Made by a program: the position numbers and the translations under genes
Notes under the pieces: model-generated
Databases searched by the model: none
Told to the model about the DNA's origin: nothing
Seen by the model: the letters and a program-made list of their open reading frames with translations, nothing else
DNA from: Stictocephala bisonia
Lineage: Eukaryota > Arthropoda > Insecta > Hemiptera > Membracidae
Direction: 5' to 3'
DNA: 64,000 bases
Assembly: GCA_035578905.1 (NCBI GenBank)
Contig: JAQJVL010000156.1
Location: 310,001-374,000, forward strand
Shown: in pieces, positions 10,790-22,287 of the stretch
Layout: each line of letters begins with the position of its first letter
Position numbering within the stretch: the stretch's first letter is position 1

Positions 10790-11960
10790 TACATATTAAG
10801 ATAACGACAGCTACTTAAACGCCAATTACATTGGTCATTGTTGAGGTCTTCGTATCTTTTGAAACACAACCTGAAATTTTCCAGCGGTTTTTTTAGTAAA
10901 ACAATTCTTTCAAGTCTCTTAGAACTCTTTGGTATGATAAACTCAAAATCAAACTTCCAAAGACGACAGTGGTATATCAAGACGTAAAGGCTACTGAAAA
11001 ATATCATTAAGTCTTCCAAAATTAGTACATTACTCAACGTATTTTATACAAAAATACACTCATAAGTGAGTTGTTATAACATACAGAAGTGTTCACTGGA
11101 CTTATCTCATACGCGGATCCAAATTCAGGGATGGTCCGAACCCGTATACGTTTAGTGTAAATCGATGTAAAAAATTGTCTTCCGAAAGGTAAACGGTTTC
11201 CGTAAAAATGCTTTGATTAGTTAACAATGGTAAAAACCAAAGGGTAAATTATGTAGGCCTAATAACATATTAATGTGTATCACAGGCAACTTTTAAGTTT
11301 TGCAAAATTACCATGCTTAAAAAAAATCAAATTCCTTTAATTCACGATTTTTAATATATTCGATGTATACCACCGAGTATAAGTTGGAGATTTATTTCTA
11401 CTGTCTTAATTACAGTACCTACATATAACGATACGGTCACGGCTGTATTCCGACTCACTTTCACTGCTGGGAGTCTTAGTACAACTGAGCCTACGAGACA
11501 AGGCAGTAAAATAAATCTTAGAACTTCCAGAGTTAATTTCTACAGAATTAACTCTTAACAAACCTGTAACTGGATATTTAAAAAGAAGTGCGACTGAAGG
11601 TGTTGTTGCTGCAAGTATCCTGCAGGATTCTCCACTTAGACTAATTAACATGGCTGTCTCCAAAATAGTTCGGAAGGAGGTGACCGTTGCCAGAGTGACA
11701 GCTCAATGACTCGGACTATGGGGCGCCTGCTGTAGTCCATGTAAACTAGCGTTTGTTTTTTTTTTTTTTTTTTTTTTTTTTTTGTAAATAGGATTGCAGT
11801 GATATTTTAGAAGTGATATTTTACATAGTGGCATTTTATTCTTAAAAGTTTCATAAACACTAAAATACCATGATCTTTCAATGGTATAGCACAAAGAGAC
11901 CCAGTATTTGAGGTGCACAATATCACACTCGGCTAGTGCGTAGCATATATAAAAACAATA
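10790..11960. other. Non-coding stretch with a second poly(T) tract
   Basis: Holds a T tract at about 11756-11783. The minus ORF 11406-11663 has a moderately coding-like composition (SSESESEYS near its end) but no domain, signal or splice context. Nothing else recognised. Confidence 0.4.
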
Positions 11961-12045
11961 CCATATGATACCACTGTATGAGTGGTAGATGGGTCAGTAC
12001 CACTGTATGCGTATGAGTGGTAGATGTGTTCGTACCACTGTTCGT
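11960..12045. repeat. Short direct repeat with ACCACTGTATG core
   Basis: TACCACTGTATG...GAGTGGTAGATG occurs twice in tandem, followed by a partial third ACCACTG. The core is shared with the larger arrays at 14735-15125 and 42430-43065. Confidence 0.7.
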
Positions 12046-13470
12046 GTATTCATTAATTCTTTCGGAAGTGTTTTTGGATGCTGATATTGCTAAACTAAAT
12101 GATTTATTTTTAAGCTTCACTTGAAAGAGAAAAAAAATTAATTCAATTTCAAGCAAATATTGTAACAATTAAAAATATTTATAAGAATAGTTATTATTTT
12201 GTGAATGTTTAAAAATAATTAAGAAGCACAAATTAAAGTAAACAAGAGCCATTGAATCCTGATTTTGAAAATACTGCATTCAAGATATAGCTAAACATCA
12301 GGCATATGGGACGTTTTTTTTCACACCCAGACGGAGAGGTAAAACTCCCTGGACCAGACTGAAGTGATGCAACGTCGGCAGCGACTTACAGAGAGAAAAC
12401 AATTCGATAACGCGACCACCACTGCCAATGCCATGGTGTAAGTAGCCCAAAGAGGCCTGGGAAAAGAAAGCGATACTCTCGCCTCGTCTATCGGAGCGCG
12501 GCTGCCAACCTCACCGCAAGAAATACGACGGGAGCCGTACACTATAAGAAGATGCAATTAGATGTTCGTGCAAATAAATCGTGAACTGAGCTGGCAAAAA
12601 TTAAGTAGACTACACAGATGGTGGTGTAAATTTACTGCTAAATAATGAACTCGATTCTGAGATTTTACATGTGGAATTCCTCCACTCCGAATAAAATTGT
12701 CCGCATGAAAAAGGATATTTCTAATTAGAATTCATCTTAACTATCTCTTTATAGACTTGGGAGACCCGAAGAATGAACATTTTTATCAGCCCGTCATCAA
12801 AATTTTCTTTTTAACTCAAAACTCTTGACTTTGTACATTATTTTTCTATGCCTCATAAATTTAATGTGGGACATTATTCAGTTTCAGAAAACATATCAGG
12901 GCCTACATATATTTAATTATCGGCAGTGTAATAGCATTTAAAAATTATATGAGTGTTACACAGAGTATAATAATTCTATGACGAAAAATTGCATAGCGGT
13001 ACTCATCGATCTCAATATGGTGAGTTGTGCGATTGATTTTGCTGTTAAATAACTACGAAATAAAGGCCGGTTGAGAATAATGGGGGTCCATTTAGTGTCA
13101 TGTACTAATGGTGGGTGATACTTCATGTTTAAAACAAACATTTCTTCATGAAAAACATCTGTTATACGCTGAAAATTATAGGACTTCTTCAGTTTAAGCT
13201 AAAAGAGTACACATTTCTTAATTTGCGAACTGAATAAGACTACTTCTGGATAATTATAGCTTACGATACACGGCTAGAATAGTACTTCTAAATCACTGAG
13301 CTGTCGTCTGTGTTTGGCGATTTAATGAGAAGATTAATGGATTGAGTGCAGGAATATCTTTGCGATCTTCACGATTTGTCACCAATTCTAAATCAATTGT
13401 ACATTTGAAGAGGGAATTTCATCACTCCTACACCATAAGAATTGTTTCACGGACTAAGGAAGAGCACATA
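12046..13470. other. Non-coding stretch with a GC-rich island
   Basis: 12320-12560 is much richer in G+C than its flanks and carries short ORFs on both strands. None has a recognisable domain. It may be a transposon fragment. Confidence 0.35.
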
Positions 13471-13471
13471 G

Positions 13472-13760
13472 AAGAAATAAACAGAGGTTGCATCCAACCA
13501 AAAATAAGCTAAATGTGTCGAGTAGTTGGTTTTCCAGTTCGCTGGGCAAAATACAGAACCAGGACCTTGTCAGTCTCTCCTTTATTCACCCGAAATCTTC
13601 CAAGATAAACAGTAATTATTACTTCGGATTTAAAAAATACACATTTATATCTGTAAATTAATAGATGTGTAACAAATAAATAGATAACACCTATATTTAT
13701 AACTGCCACTGAGGCGTTCGCTGCGGCCATACAAAAGCGACCTCCGTTTCTTCCTTCTCT
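13472..13760. mobile_element. MITE family C, copy 1
   Basis: Left end AAATAAACAGAGGTTGCATC and right end GCGACCTCCGTTTC...TCTCTGTAG are inverted relative to each other. The interior contains GAGTAGTT, CCAGGACCTTGTCAGTC and CTGCCACTGAGGCGTTCGCT, also seen at 20593-20873. No ORF. Confidence 0.7.
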
Positions 13761-14224
13761 GTAGTTTAACAGTTAAGCACGTCAATTCCTTCGTTCCTTA
13801 TTATCGTACAGTTAGTAGAAGGGCATTTAGAGCGATGATGTCCACCGCGATCTTTGCCCCTCATTTGACTCTCCCATTCTCACACTTTCCACTTTGACCC
13901 ACCGTGAGTGTTTACAGGCTGTGGGGACCTAGTAGCCGCCAAGCCGTCTGGCCACTTTCATTCTACGTCAGCAGACCTGCGTCGGACCTGTTTGAATCAC
14001 GCACTGAGACCGTTTAAAACACCTCATGAATAGTCTATATATCTGAAGATTTATTGACATGTCTTAATGTATCGTGAAGAACGCGTATTTCAGACAGTAA
14101 ACATACTAGGATAACGTAACAATATTAAATAATTCGAATACAATTATTGTGGCGAATGATCTTAAAAAATATAGTTCAAATGTTATGTTAGTATTTTATG
14201 TGCTTTTAATAAATAATTAGTTAC
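13761..14224. other. Non-coding stretch, nothing recognised
   Basis: No supported ORF or repeat partner. The first half is slightly GC-richer. Confidence 0.35.
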
Positions 14225-14345
14225 AGACTGGCGATCTATTCCAGATATACCGGGTTCCACCCTAGCCAGAGTCAAATAATTTTGAAAGAAATCAGCTAAT
14301 TACCACCGGATGTTCATTGGGCTATTATTTAATGACAATATTGAA
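14225..14345 (+). mobile_element. SINE-B fragment, diverged
   Basis: GGGTTCCACCC at the B-box position, then AGAGTCA, AAATCAGCTAATTACCACC, TGTTCATTGGGCTA and TTAATGACA, in the order of the SINE-B at 34675. Confidence 0.55.
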
Positions 14346-14734
14346 TCAAAAGAAAAGCCCTCCTTGTTGAGAAACATTTCCTCATTCCCATTTAGAATGC
14401 CCAGGTGTAAAGTTGAATAGCCAAGACATTTGTCACAAAAGGCCACTTTTTCTTTTGATAAAGCGGGAATGAATGAACTTACATGAAATTGAAAAGAGGA
14501 TAAATAAATGAAAATCTGTGTTTTTTGATGTCACTATTACATAGTACAGACTTAATAATAAGATGCACGGACATCACTGTGTAGTTAAATTTAATTCAAA
14601 TATTTTTATCACGTTTTCATTTTATTTTCAGCCAGAACTCGTGGTTTGGGGTGTAATCCAGCCACTTGAATATAGAAATAATTTTTTTTAGAAATTTATG
14701 TAGTTTGATTTTTCCGAAACTTCCGAAACACCCA

Positions 14735-15125
14735 CAAACGTAAAGTGGTACTAACCCACCTGCCCACCCATACACGTACAGTGGTATTGACCTACCCGTC
14801 CACTTGTATACATACTGTGGACCTGACCCACCTGCCCACCCATACACGTAAAATGGTATTGACTCACCCATCCACGTACAGTTGTATTGACCCACCTGCC
14901 CACCCATACACGTAAAATGGTATCGACTCACCCATCCAAGTACAGTTGTATTGATCCACCTGCTCACCCTACACTTGCAGCTGTAATGACCCATCTGCCC
15001 ACCCATACACGTACAGAGATATTGACCCACCTGCCCACCCATACACGTACAGTGGCATTGACCCACCCGCCCACCTGTACACGTTCAGTGGTATTGACCC
15101 ACCCGTACACGTACAAGTGGTACGT
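14735..15125. repeat. Minisatellite, unit of about 36 bp
   Basis: About ten degenerate units of the form TTGACCCACCTGCCCACCCA followed by TACACGTACAGTGGTA. Some units carry AAAATGG in place of CAGTGG, hinting at a two-unit higher-order pattern around 14840-14950. ORFs on both strands (14617-15066 minus, 14887-15165 plus) are repeat translations rich in H/T/G/W. Confidence 0.92.
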
Positions 15126-15149
15126 AGTCCCACCTGTACAGGTACAAAT

Positions 15150-15360
15150 TATGTGGAGATTATAGGCGATAGTTTTATTCTCATTCCTTTTAATACCAAC
15201 GCGATGTACGATATATGACAAAGTTTGCATGTTCAGTTGAGATAAGAGAATATCAGGCTTTCAGTCAGCCGAATATCACGCCAGGTCTATGTGGTTCGAA
15301 TTCAGTGATAAGCTGTAGTCTATTGGGTGCCCAAGTCAACTGAGCTGTTAACAGATTGCC
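15150..15360 (+). mobile_element. SINE-A fragment, diverged
   Basis: GTGGAGATTATAGGCGATAG, TTTTAATACCAACGCGATG, GTGGTTCGAATTCAGTGATA and AAGCTGTAG align in order with SINE-A. It abuts the minisatellite directly. Confidence 0.65.
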
Positions 15361-16250
15361 CAATCAATTTCACCTTAGACTAAAATATATATTGTTTATC
15401 TTCATTCTTAACCTCACAAAATGTCCTTGTTATTAATAGACGTGATGCTTAGCCTGTATCATCGGCCCATTGAAATTATTTTGCTAAAAAATTCACTGTG
15501 CACAAAATTTGATGTTCGGCTATCGAAGAAAAACTAACACAAAGTACCTTATTATCTTGCTAGAACACTTGAATAAAGTAAAACAATATAGTGCGCAAGA
15601 CAACGGAAGTAAAAGAGTGTTTAACATTTCTATTTATGTGTCAATGTGACTGATATAATGAATACATCTTACGGGCAAAAGATCTTATAATATGACGAAT
15701 AAAATTATGTTCTTATCATTTGTAAATTGATCAGGAACATCCAGGAAGTCGGACGACACATACAAAATTAGAGCATGTTTGGCTTTGCCCACACATGGTC
15801 ATTCGGCAAGCCGAATTCACCCTATATTGACATTTATATAAAATAAACATAATCCGAGCGCAAGCTACATAAACGTTTTACTTAACTAACCATGTTTTGT
15901 AAATTTGAAGACAAGGAAGTTTGCATGAAAGTCATCCTCTGATATTCATGGTCTGATGAGTCATGTAATCTTCGAAGAGCCCCCATTTGCTAGCGAAATT
16001 GTACTTATTTTATTGAATATATAACCATGCAGACATAGTTTAAGACAAATTTATTTGTGAATCTGTCAGTGGACCTTCAATGCGAGCAAGCGTCATAGCT
16101 AAAAAATTCTCTGATTCATTTTATACAAGTATGAATTATAACAAGTATGTCTAGGCGTTATTTTTATCAGTACTTATGGCACATACACAGAGTAGTGAAT
16201 CGATTTTCGATCAGCTGTTAGAGCCGCTCACATGTATGACCACCTGTAAC
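15361..16250. other. Non-coding stretch, nothing recognised
   Basis: AT-rich, no supported ORF, no repeat partner found. Confidence 0.35.
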
Positions 16251-16475
16251 GGGCCGTCTAGGTCAGGTCGTCGACCCTGGAGAAATCGCGACCGTCTCTT
16301 CATCTCTCCTCTCCATCTCCCGCCTTTTTCCTTCCCTCCCACTCGACAAGAGTGAGGAGTGACCTTTGCCACTGTCGATGTCGTCTATCACAGTATCGTC
16401 TAAGGACGGACACGCCGACCGACTGTTTACGATTTTCGTCGTGCCTTGCCGGCGCATCTTTGAACTTTCCCAAGA

Positions 16476-16611
16476 ATGTCTGAGGAGAAAGTGAGTAAGC
16501 AGCTAACCGCATTAAAACCTCCGTTAGAAATTTTAAAACAACACCACCATGACATGGCGGCTGAGTCAATGGGTCTGTGTGTTACTTGGACTGCAGTGGT
16601 AGGAGGTGGAT
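16476..16611 (+). CDS. Possible first coding exon, unidentified gene
   Basis: An ATG with A at -3 opens 45 codons beginning MSEEKVSKQLTALKPPLEIL. They run without a stop to a consensus donor (GT at 16612, GTAAGT). Composition is coding-like and the DNA from about 16250 to 16610 is GC-richer than its surroundings, as expected for a 5' exon. No downstream exon could be assigned, and I do not recognise the product. The minus-strand ORFs across this block look like shadows. It could instead be a transposon fragment. Confidence 0.3.
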
Positions 16612-16884
16612 GTAAGTAAGGTGTGCTATTCAGGAAGACGAGTTTAAAACCGTTCTGCACATGACGTCATCTTCGGTTAAGTTGCTAATAATTGGTTTTG
16701 CAGTATTTTACACAACCTGAAGTACACCGGCCGTTCGCACCAAAATAATTATTTTTTAATGTGGTTCTGATGTCAAAGAAGTGATCTTTATTACAGTGCA
16801 AGAATCATTAAAATTTGATTAAAATTACATTTTAAATAAATATAAATACTTGACACTTATGAAAGTAGTCACTTGAAGAATGTA

Positions 16885-17065
16885 ATGAGCGAGGAAATTG
16901 TTTTTATTTTTTGAGTAGCGAAGTTTCGTCAGCGGAAAACTTTCAGAAAAAAGTACAGGCTACAACTTGAATTTCAAAAATCTTTTGTAAGATGTCTCGT
17001 ATGTTTGTTAAAAGCAGTCTTTTACATCGCAAAACAATACAAAGTTCCGCCAGGCCAGTCAGCTG
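16885..17065 (+). repeat. Dispersed repeat family D, copy 1
   Basis: Shares GAGTAGCGA, GTTTCGTCAGCGG, AAACTT.CAGAA, TTTACATCGC(A/G)AAACAATA and CAAAGTTCCGCCAGGCCAGT with 18375-18565, in the same order and orientation. Confidence 0.75.
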
Positions 17066-17189
17066 GATTATCAATCTGGGAAATTGCCCTGTTTTATGTG
17101 TATTTATAATTAAATTTATTTCATTTTTGAAAGAAATTAAATTTAATTTTTTTCATTTATTCTTAAAACGCCGATCATCGAGATAAGGG

Positions 17190-17425
17190 CGAATATGGAT
17201 TTCGAATTAGTGTGATGAGTGTAGACAAGCAAATGTAGTCATTGTTACTAACTAAGTCCGACTTTTCCTTAGAAAGTGCCATTAATTAATAGCCCAATGA
17301 CAAATGAACAACCTGTGGTTATCAGCTGATCCCTTTTAAAATTTGTCATGACTCTGATTGGATCGAACTAAGAACATTTAGCTTATGAAGCTGGGATTAA
17401 ACCAACTAAGCTACCGACCAATTAT
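17190..17425 (-). mobile_element. SINE-B, minus orientation
   Basis: Reverse complement of the SINE at 34675: TAGCTTGGTTTAATCCCAGC, a B box at GTTCGATCC, CAGCTGATAACCACAGG, TTAATTAATGGC, then the 3' tail with GTAACAATGACTACA and ACACTCATC. The tail matches that of SINE-A. Confidence 0.8.
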
Positions 17426-17429
17426 TAAA

Positions 17430-18370
17430 TTAATTGGATTGTTCTGCTATTATTAAAATACAGTGGGTAAAATGGGTAATTTGTTGTCAGTGCAAAAACT
17501 ACTTGATTTAATAAATGTTATGTGAACTCTTCCAAAGGATTTAAGCAAAATACATTTTTATTGTTACATTGTTAAAATCTATTATGTTCACGTAATTAAT
17601 TTTCAATTAATTTATCGCGTGGCTACTTCCTTACTTCCACCATGGCTATACCTAGGGAAACAACACTACCATGACGTCACAGCTTTGACATTGACCCTCC
17701 ATGGTCTTTACATGGCCTGCAGCGATAGGACGCGAGACATAATGTTTATGTAGAAAGTAAAAGTAGATGGCTCACTCCACCCGCATACAGAATACGTAAT
17801 GTAAAATGTGATAATGTAAGTGATAGGCAATCGACAATTCGTCCAATACAGTTACAACATTAAGTGACATAACAGAGGCTGAAGGTAATATTATTGTTAA
17901 TATTCAGTGTGATACGAATGTTGGCTACTAATACATAACAGACAAGCGACGGGTATATGACCTATTTACATGTTCAAGTAAAATATATTGAACCACAAAA
18001 TAATTGAACGTAAACTGATGTAATATGACGTGTGATGATTGTAGTATATGTAAACGGCAATTTAAATTACGTAATTCACGCTAAGTATGTAACATGGTTA
18101 AAGACACTCGCGAAGGTAAATATTAAATTAAGAAGCAATCTATGGATTGTGTGACACATTCACGAACATGCGAGAAATAGGCAGAAGTACGATTATTTAA
18201 TTTTACGCGTGGCGAACGAATGTGCATAAGCTAATGTTATATGCTTCCATCATAAAAAGTAGGCTACACTAATTGTAACCGTACCACAGATTCAAAATTG
18301 TCTAAACACAAGATTAGTTTTGAAATATATGAATGTCATTAAAATTCTATACGGAATATAGAACAAATTT
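17430..18370. other. Non-coding stretch, nothing recognised
   Basis: No supported ORF and no repeat partner found. Confidence 0.35.
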
Positions 18371-18374
18371 TCTG

Positions 18375-18590
18375 TATTTTAGAACAGGAAGATTTTTTAT
18401 TTTCGGAGTAGCGACGTTCGTCAGCGGCAAACTTGCAGAAGATCGTACAAGATAAAACTTTTATTACAAAAATTTTTTTGTTAAGCTGTTTCGTATTTTC
18501 GTTAAGGGCAGAATTTTACATCGCGAAACAATACAAAGTTCCGCCAGGCCAGTCGGCGAAGCAGTCAGGTCACCTACTGGCATGGTGAAT
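18375..18590 (+). repeat. Dispersed repeat family D, copy 2
   Basis: Second copy of the block described at 16885. It shares the segment ending CAAAGTTCCGCCAGGCCAGT and then diverges. Confidence 0.75.
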
Positions 18591-19029
18591 CTATACGTTT
18601 CAAATAGACTAGTGTTTTTGTTCACTGATTTTCTGAGGCAACATCTGAACGAATTTTAATTTTTTTAAAAGACAGTTTTGGGTAGAACGGAAGGCCAAAA
18701 CCAGATTTTTTATTATTTTTCTTTCATTCCAATCTTAAATGACGTTATCAGTCAGTGATTAAGATATTAATAAGAACAATTTAATTCAAAGATGTCTGTT
18801 TTTAATTTGACGTTTATGCTGTTGAGATTGAAAGGTAATACGAGTAAAAGGCGATTTATTTTAAAGATAATAAAGGGTAATTTCTATTAAAATAAAGAAA
18901 AGGTTATTTCTTTTATACTGTAACATTATTCATTAGGTTGCGGGCCCTACTTCACATTGAGGGGGGGGGGAGGCTGAAGTTCAAGTAAATAAAGTGAAGC
19001 TCACTTGCAAGTTCGATGGGCGAGATTAT

Positions 19030-19280
19030 CAAAGACTCTAACAAGGTAGAAGGCCAAGCTCCCCACGAGTATAGGCTGAACTCTTTAGCGAGGTTGTTCG
19101 TCGACCTCTTGCGAGGCTTTACGTCAGGTTAAATACGAGGTCGTTGGCTGAGCTTCCTCACGAGACCAAAGATCGAGGAACTCAAGCGAGACTGATGGTC
19201 AAGCGTGAGACCATACGCAGAGTCTCCCGTGACTGTGAGGTATCCTTGAGGATGTCTACGCTTCAAAGAGCGTCACTCGT
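19030..19280. repeat. Degenerate tandem repeat, period about 24 bp
   Basis: CGAG words recur at intervals of roughly 20-27 bp (near 19060, 19085, 19110, 19135, 19160, 19185), alternating with GGCTGA/GGTCAAGC and GACCTC/AACTC words. A run of ten G lies nearby at about 18961-18970. The array is old and diverged. No ORF. Confidence 0.5.
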
Positions 19281-19333
19281 AAAATAACACTAAGGAAATT
19301 TGAAGAAATAACGCAATTCAACATTTTTTTCTA

Positions 19334-19735
19334 ATGGATGTGACTATTCCGGACTTACCAACAGGTCATGGACCGACCCGAACCCACGCACCATCCAAGA
19401 TCAGGATGTGGTGTTGTGACTCAACTGTTACACAACAGGGTGCGTCAGCCCAACAAAGTCGCCGCCGACTGAGCTGGCCGCTGACGCGAGAAAGTTTGGG
19501 GCAGATCCGCTTTCTGCGGGGAAAGTACGGGATGTTAAGCCTAGGGTGCGTTTGCCATGTCTGTAGCCGCCGGCCGACCATGCCTTGGGCAATGGCGGAT
19601 ATAATTACAAATCCATACTCTTCCTACATTGCTGGAATGCTTTCCCACGATATTTTTAGTTTTAGTAAATTTAGATACTGTATTTCCAAACTTCTCAAGT
19701 TCTTGTCTAAGTTCCTTATAAGACAACATAGATAG
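19334..19735. other. GC-rich block with overlapping ORFs, unidentified
   Basis: 19360-19600 is GC-rich and open on both strands (133 codons plus, 71 codons minus). Neither translation has a recognised domain, and the end of the plus ORF is a low-complexity K/F/S segment. It probably reflects a transposon fragment rather than a host gene. Confidence 0.3.
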
Positions 19736-19849
19736 CAACGCTTGTCTTCAGATGATGAAGAAATCCCAGTAGTATAGGAGATGAATTCCGTTCGGTACTA
19801 CTGTGCTTATTAATTATTCATTGTAGTAATAATTACAAAAATTACTACG

Positions 19850-19985
19850 TTTATCCTTGAGGATTTAGAGAGTATAAGGGAGGGACTGACAAGGTGCTGA
19901 CCTGCCATCCGCGCGGCAAAGTGGAGAAATAATTACTCGACGCACGATTGGTTGAATGCGACCATTCTTCTCTGTGATTATACAA
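19850..19985 (-). mobile_element. MITE family C, partial copy
   Basis: ATTACTACGTTTATCCTTGA, GGGAGGGACTGACAAGGTGC and the end GCGACCATTCTTCTCTGTG match the right half of the copy at 24784-25065. The left end is missing. Confidence 0.6.
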
Positions 19986-20124
19986 AAATATGTGTTGATT
20001 CCCGAGCTACCTGGATGGTTTGAGGTAGGCGACGAGTGTCCCACGTTGCATGAGTGCCCACTAAATAGTCCATCAGTAAGACTACTAGATAAATGGAGCG
20101 CGCGCGGAGGTGGTCACTTTCGGA

Positions 20125-20290
20125 AAGTGGTTAGGATTCCACGCTAAAATCTGGGTCTCTATGATGGAATGGGCTATTAATAAATTCTCCGATCTGAGAA
20201 GCCGACGTCTGTTAATAACCAGACTAAACTCCCATCCACATTCATGTAATCATTTACATTCGTCTTGAAATACGCAACACTTGTGACGAC
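20125..20290 (+). mobile_element. SINE-A 3' fragment
   Basis: GTGGTTAGGATTCCAC, GGGCTATTAATAAAT and a degenerate CATTCATGTAATCATTTACA tail match the second half of SINE-A. Confidence 0.55.
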
Positions 20291-20592
20291 ATCTTATTCA
20301 TACAAAACACCATTGCTAATTTGCTTTTCTGCAAACAATAGGTGGACAATTTTCCAGTTAGCTTATTTCTTGATTAGAAAACACTAACGTCAATTGCGGA
20401 AGAGTTCAGAATAGCAATAGAAAATATGAGTGGTACAGTAATTGGTGTTCGTCTGGGATAAAGATAGGGTTGAATCAATACTGCTTAGGCGTTACAACGT
20501 ATAACATACCAAACAAGGATTATGCAAGGAGGAGAACACTATTTTTCCATTAGATTTATGTTCCTCTTCTGAACCTACCTTCGTGTAGATAT

Positions 20593-20873
20593 ACCACAGA
20601 AAATACATTACGATAAACAGAGGTCGCATCAAAAATTGTGCTGAATGTGTTTCGAGTAGTTTAGTTACCCAGTTTGCCGTGGGGATGGCAGGACCAGCAC
20701 CTTGCTAGTCCCTTCCTTTATTCCCCCAAATCCCAAAGGATAAATGTAGCGATTATAAGTTCGGATTGATAAAAATGTATAGCCTATATAAGTTGGTATA
20801 TTTTTTAGCTGCCACTGAGGCGTTCGCTGCAGCCATAAGAAAGCGACCTCCGTTTCTTTTTCTCTGTGGCTAA
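20593..20873. mobile_element. MITE family C, copy 2
   Basis: CCACAGAAAA...TAAACAGAGGTCGC at the left is the inverse of GCGACCTCCGTTTC...CTCTGTGG at the right. The interior includes GAGTAGTT, ACCTTGCTAGTCCCTTCC and CTGCCACTGAGGCGTTCGCT. No ORF. The class is uncertain; no clear target duplication could be fixed. Confidence 0.75.
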
Positions 20874-21164
20874 ACGTAAGGATGGATGTTTGCAAGAAGA
20901 GAGACTACCGTAAATTGTATTTTTTCACAAAATAATTTGTAAAATATATTATGCAGTTGGTGATGTACAAAATCCATGTGTGTTTTTAAAAGTATATTTT
21001 TTCTTTAAAATCTAATTCTCATCTCTATGGACTTGTTGGGAGTTATATTCTAGTTTCATTGCCATATTTCATACCCTTTAACAGCCAGGTTCTATGAGAT
21101 GTGATCGACGCCTGTAGGCCTATTATTTGTTTACTAACATAAAATTGTGTTTAAAACTAAATAC

Positions 21165-21400
21165 ACCTGTAGCACCAACGTAGTCAGCAGCTGCAGCCCC
21201 GAACGGAAGTGGGGCGCAGCTCATTAATGCCCGCGCCTCCGTGACCTGCCCGGGAATGTCCAGCCTCGACATCGCCCCACATTCCAAGGTCACTCAACAT
21301 CGTTACCGTTAACCACAGCTTCCGCGACCTCCTTGCCCCCCAGGACAAACAACAGAGGGATACTCACCGTGTTTGGTCAAGGCCTCCTGACATAAAATAA
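21165..21400 (+). promoter_or_regulatory. GC-rich island upstream of gene 1, possible promoter / 5' untranslated exon
   Basis: A CpG- and G+C-rich block in AT-rich DNA, about 900 bp upstream of the gene 1 start. The first coding exon of gene 1 opens immediately after a strong splice acceptor, so an upstream non-coding exon must exist. This island is the best candidate for it and its promoter. No donor or TATA box was fixed. Confidence 0.3.
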
Positions 21401-21654
21401 AATCTTGCCTCAACAATGTAGAAACATTGTGTATATGCACAATATATTCTTAACGAAACGACGATGAAAGAAGTTTATTTTAAAAGAAAAGTCAACTCAT
21501 ACAAACGGCATTGACTGTACTTCAAAATTTTTCGGGGAAAAGTTCCCTTCTTCTCTGGAGCATGTTCCTATTTGGACCACAAATTAATCGTGAATAATAA
21601 TAATATTCATACTCTTATCAGATAACTATCAGAAAGCCCTTTCTTCGCTACAAG

Positions 21655-22095
21655 GTGGTTTTCTACGCTTGCTTACCCTTCCCTCCATGGCTCTCTCTAA
21701 ACCATCACATCAACATAAAAGCTCAGCTTGCTGCCGTTCTCCTCGATAACAAATTTGTATAGTCTAGGAACCCCCTATGAATCTACTTTAGGGGGTTGCA
21801 GAGTAGTGCAATCATGCTGGGGTTAGTTGAAATTACCTTAAACATTTCACAATGAAAACCAAATTAGCCAAGCTTTTGTATCATTTTTCTATATCAGATG
21901 TTAATTAAATCAATTATTAAATTAACGAAAATGATGCTCTTATGGAAAACAGGAAACCTTGGAGGCTGTTTCTCGTACCTCTTAGGAATGAAATTTCGAG
22001 AAATACTAAGGCTAACTTCCCTCAAAATTTCATCAAAATCTGCTCAGTGGTTCAGCAGATAGAATGATGAGTTAGTGCATCGTTTTTGGATTTTA
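21655..22095 (+). repeat. Dispersed repeat family B, copy 2
   Basis: Same order of words as 10280-10786 and ending CATCAAAATCTGCTCAG, GATGAGTTAGTGCATCG and a short T tract. It lies just upstream of gene 1. Confidence 0.7.
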
Positions 22096-22287
22096 TTTGT
22101 TAAGATTTCCTGTGAAAAATAACTTATCTCTTAAAGTGAAGGAAATAGTTCTTAGAGGAATTGTTGAGCAACAATGCACCTTTTGATTGTTATAAAATTT
22201 AGTTTTAACTAATTAATTTGTGAATATTTTAATATGAACTGAACTTACTTACAGAACGAAATAAACAAAACCTTTTTTCTTTTTAGA

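Noticed and set aside
14617..15230. ORFs of 88-149 codons on both strands
   Set aside because: They are translations of the 36-bp minisatellite and disappear outside it.
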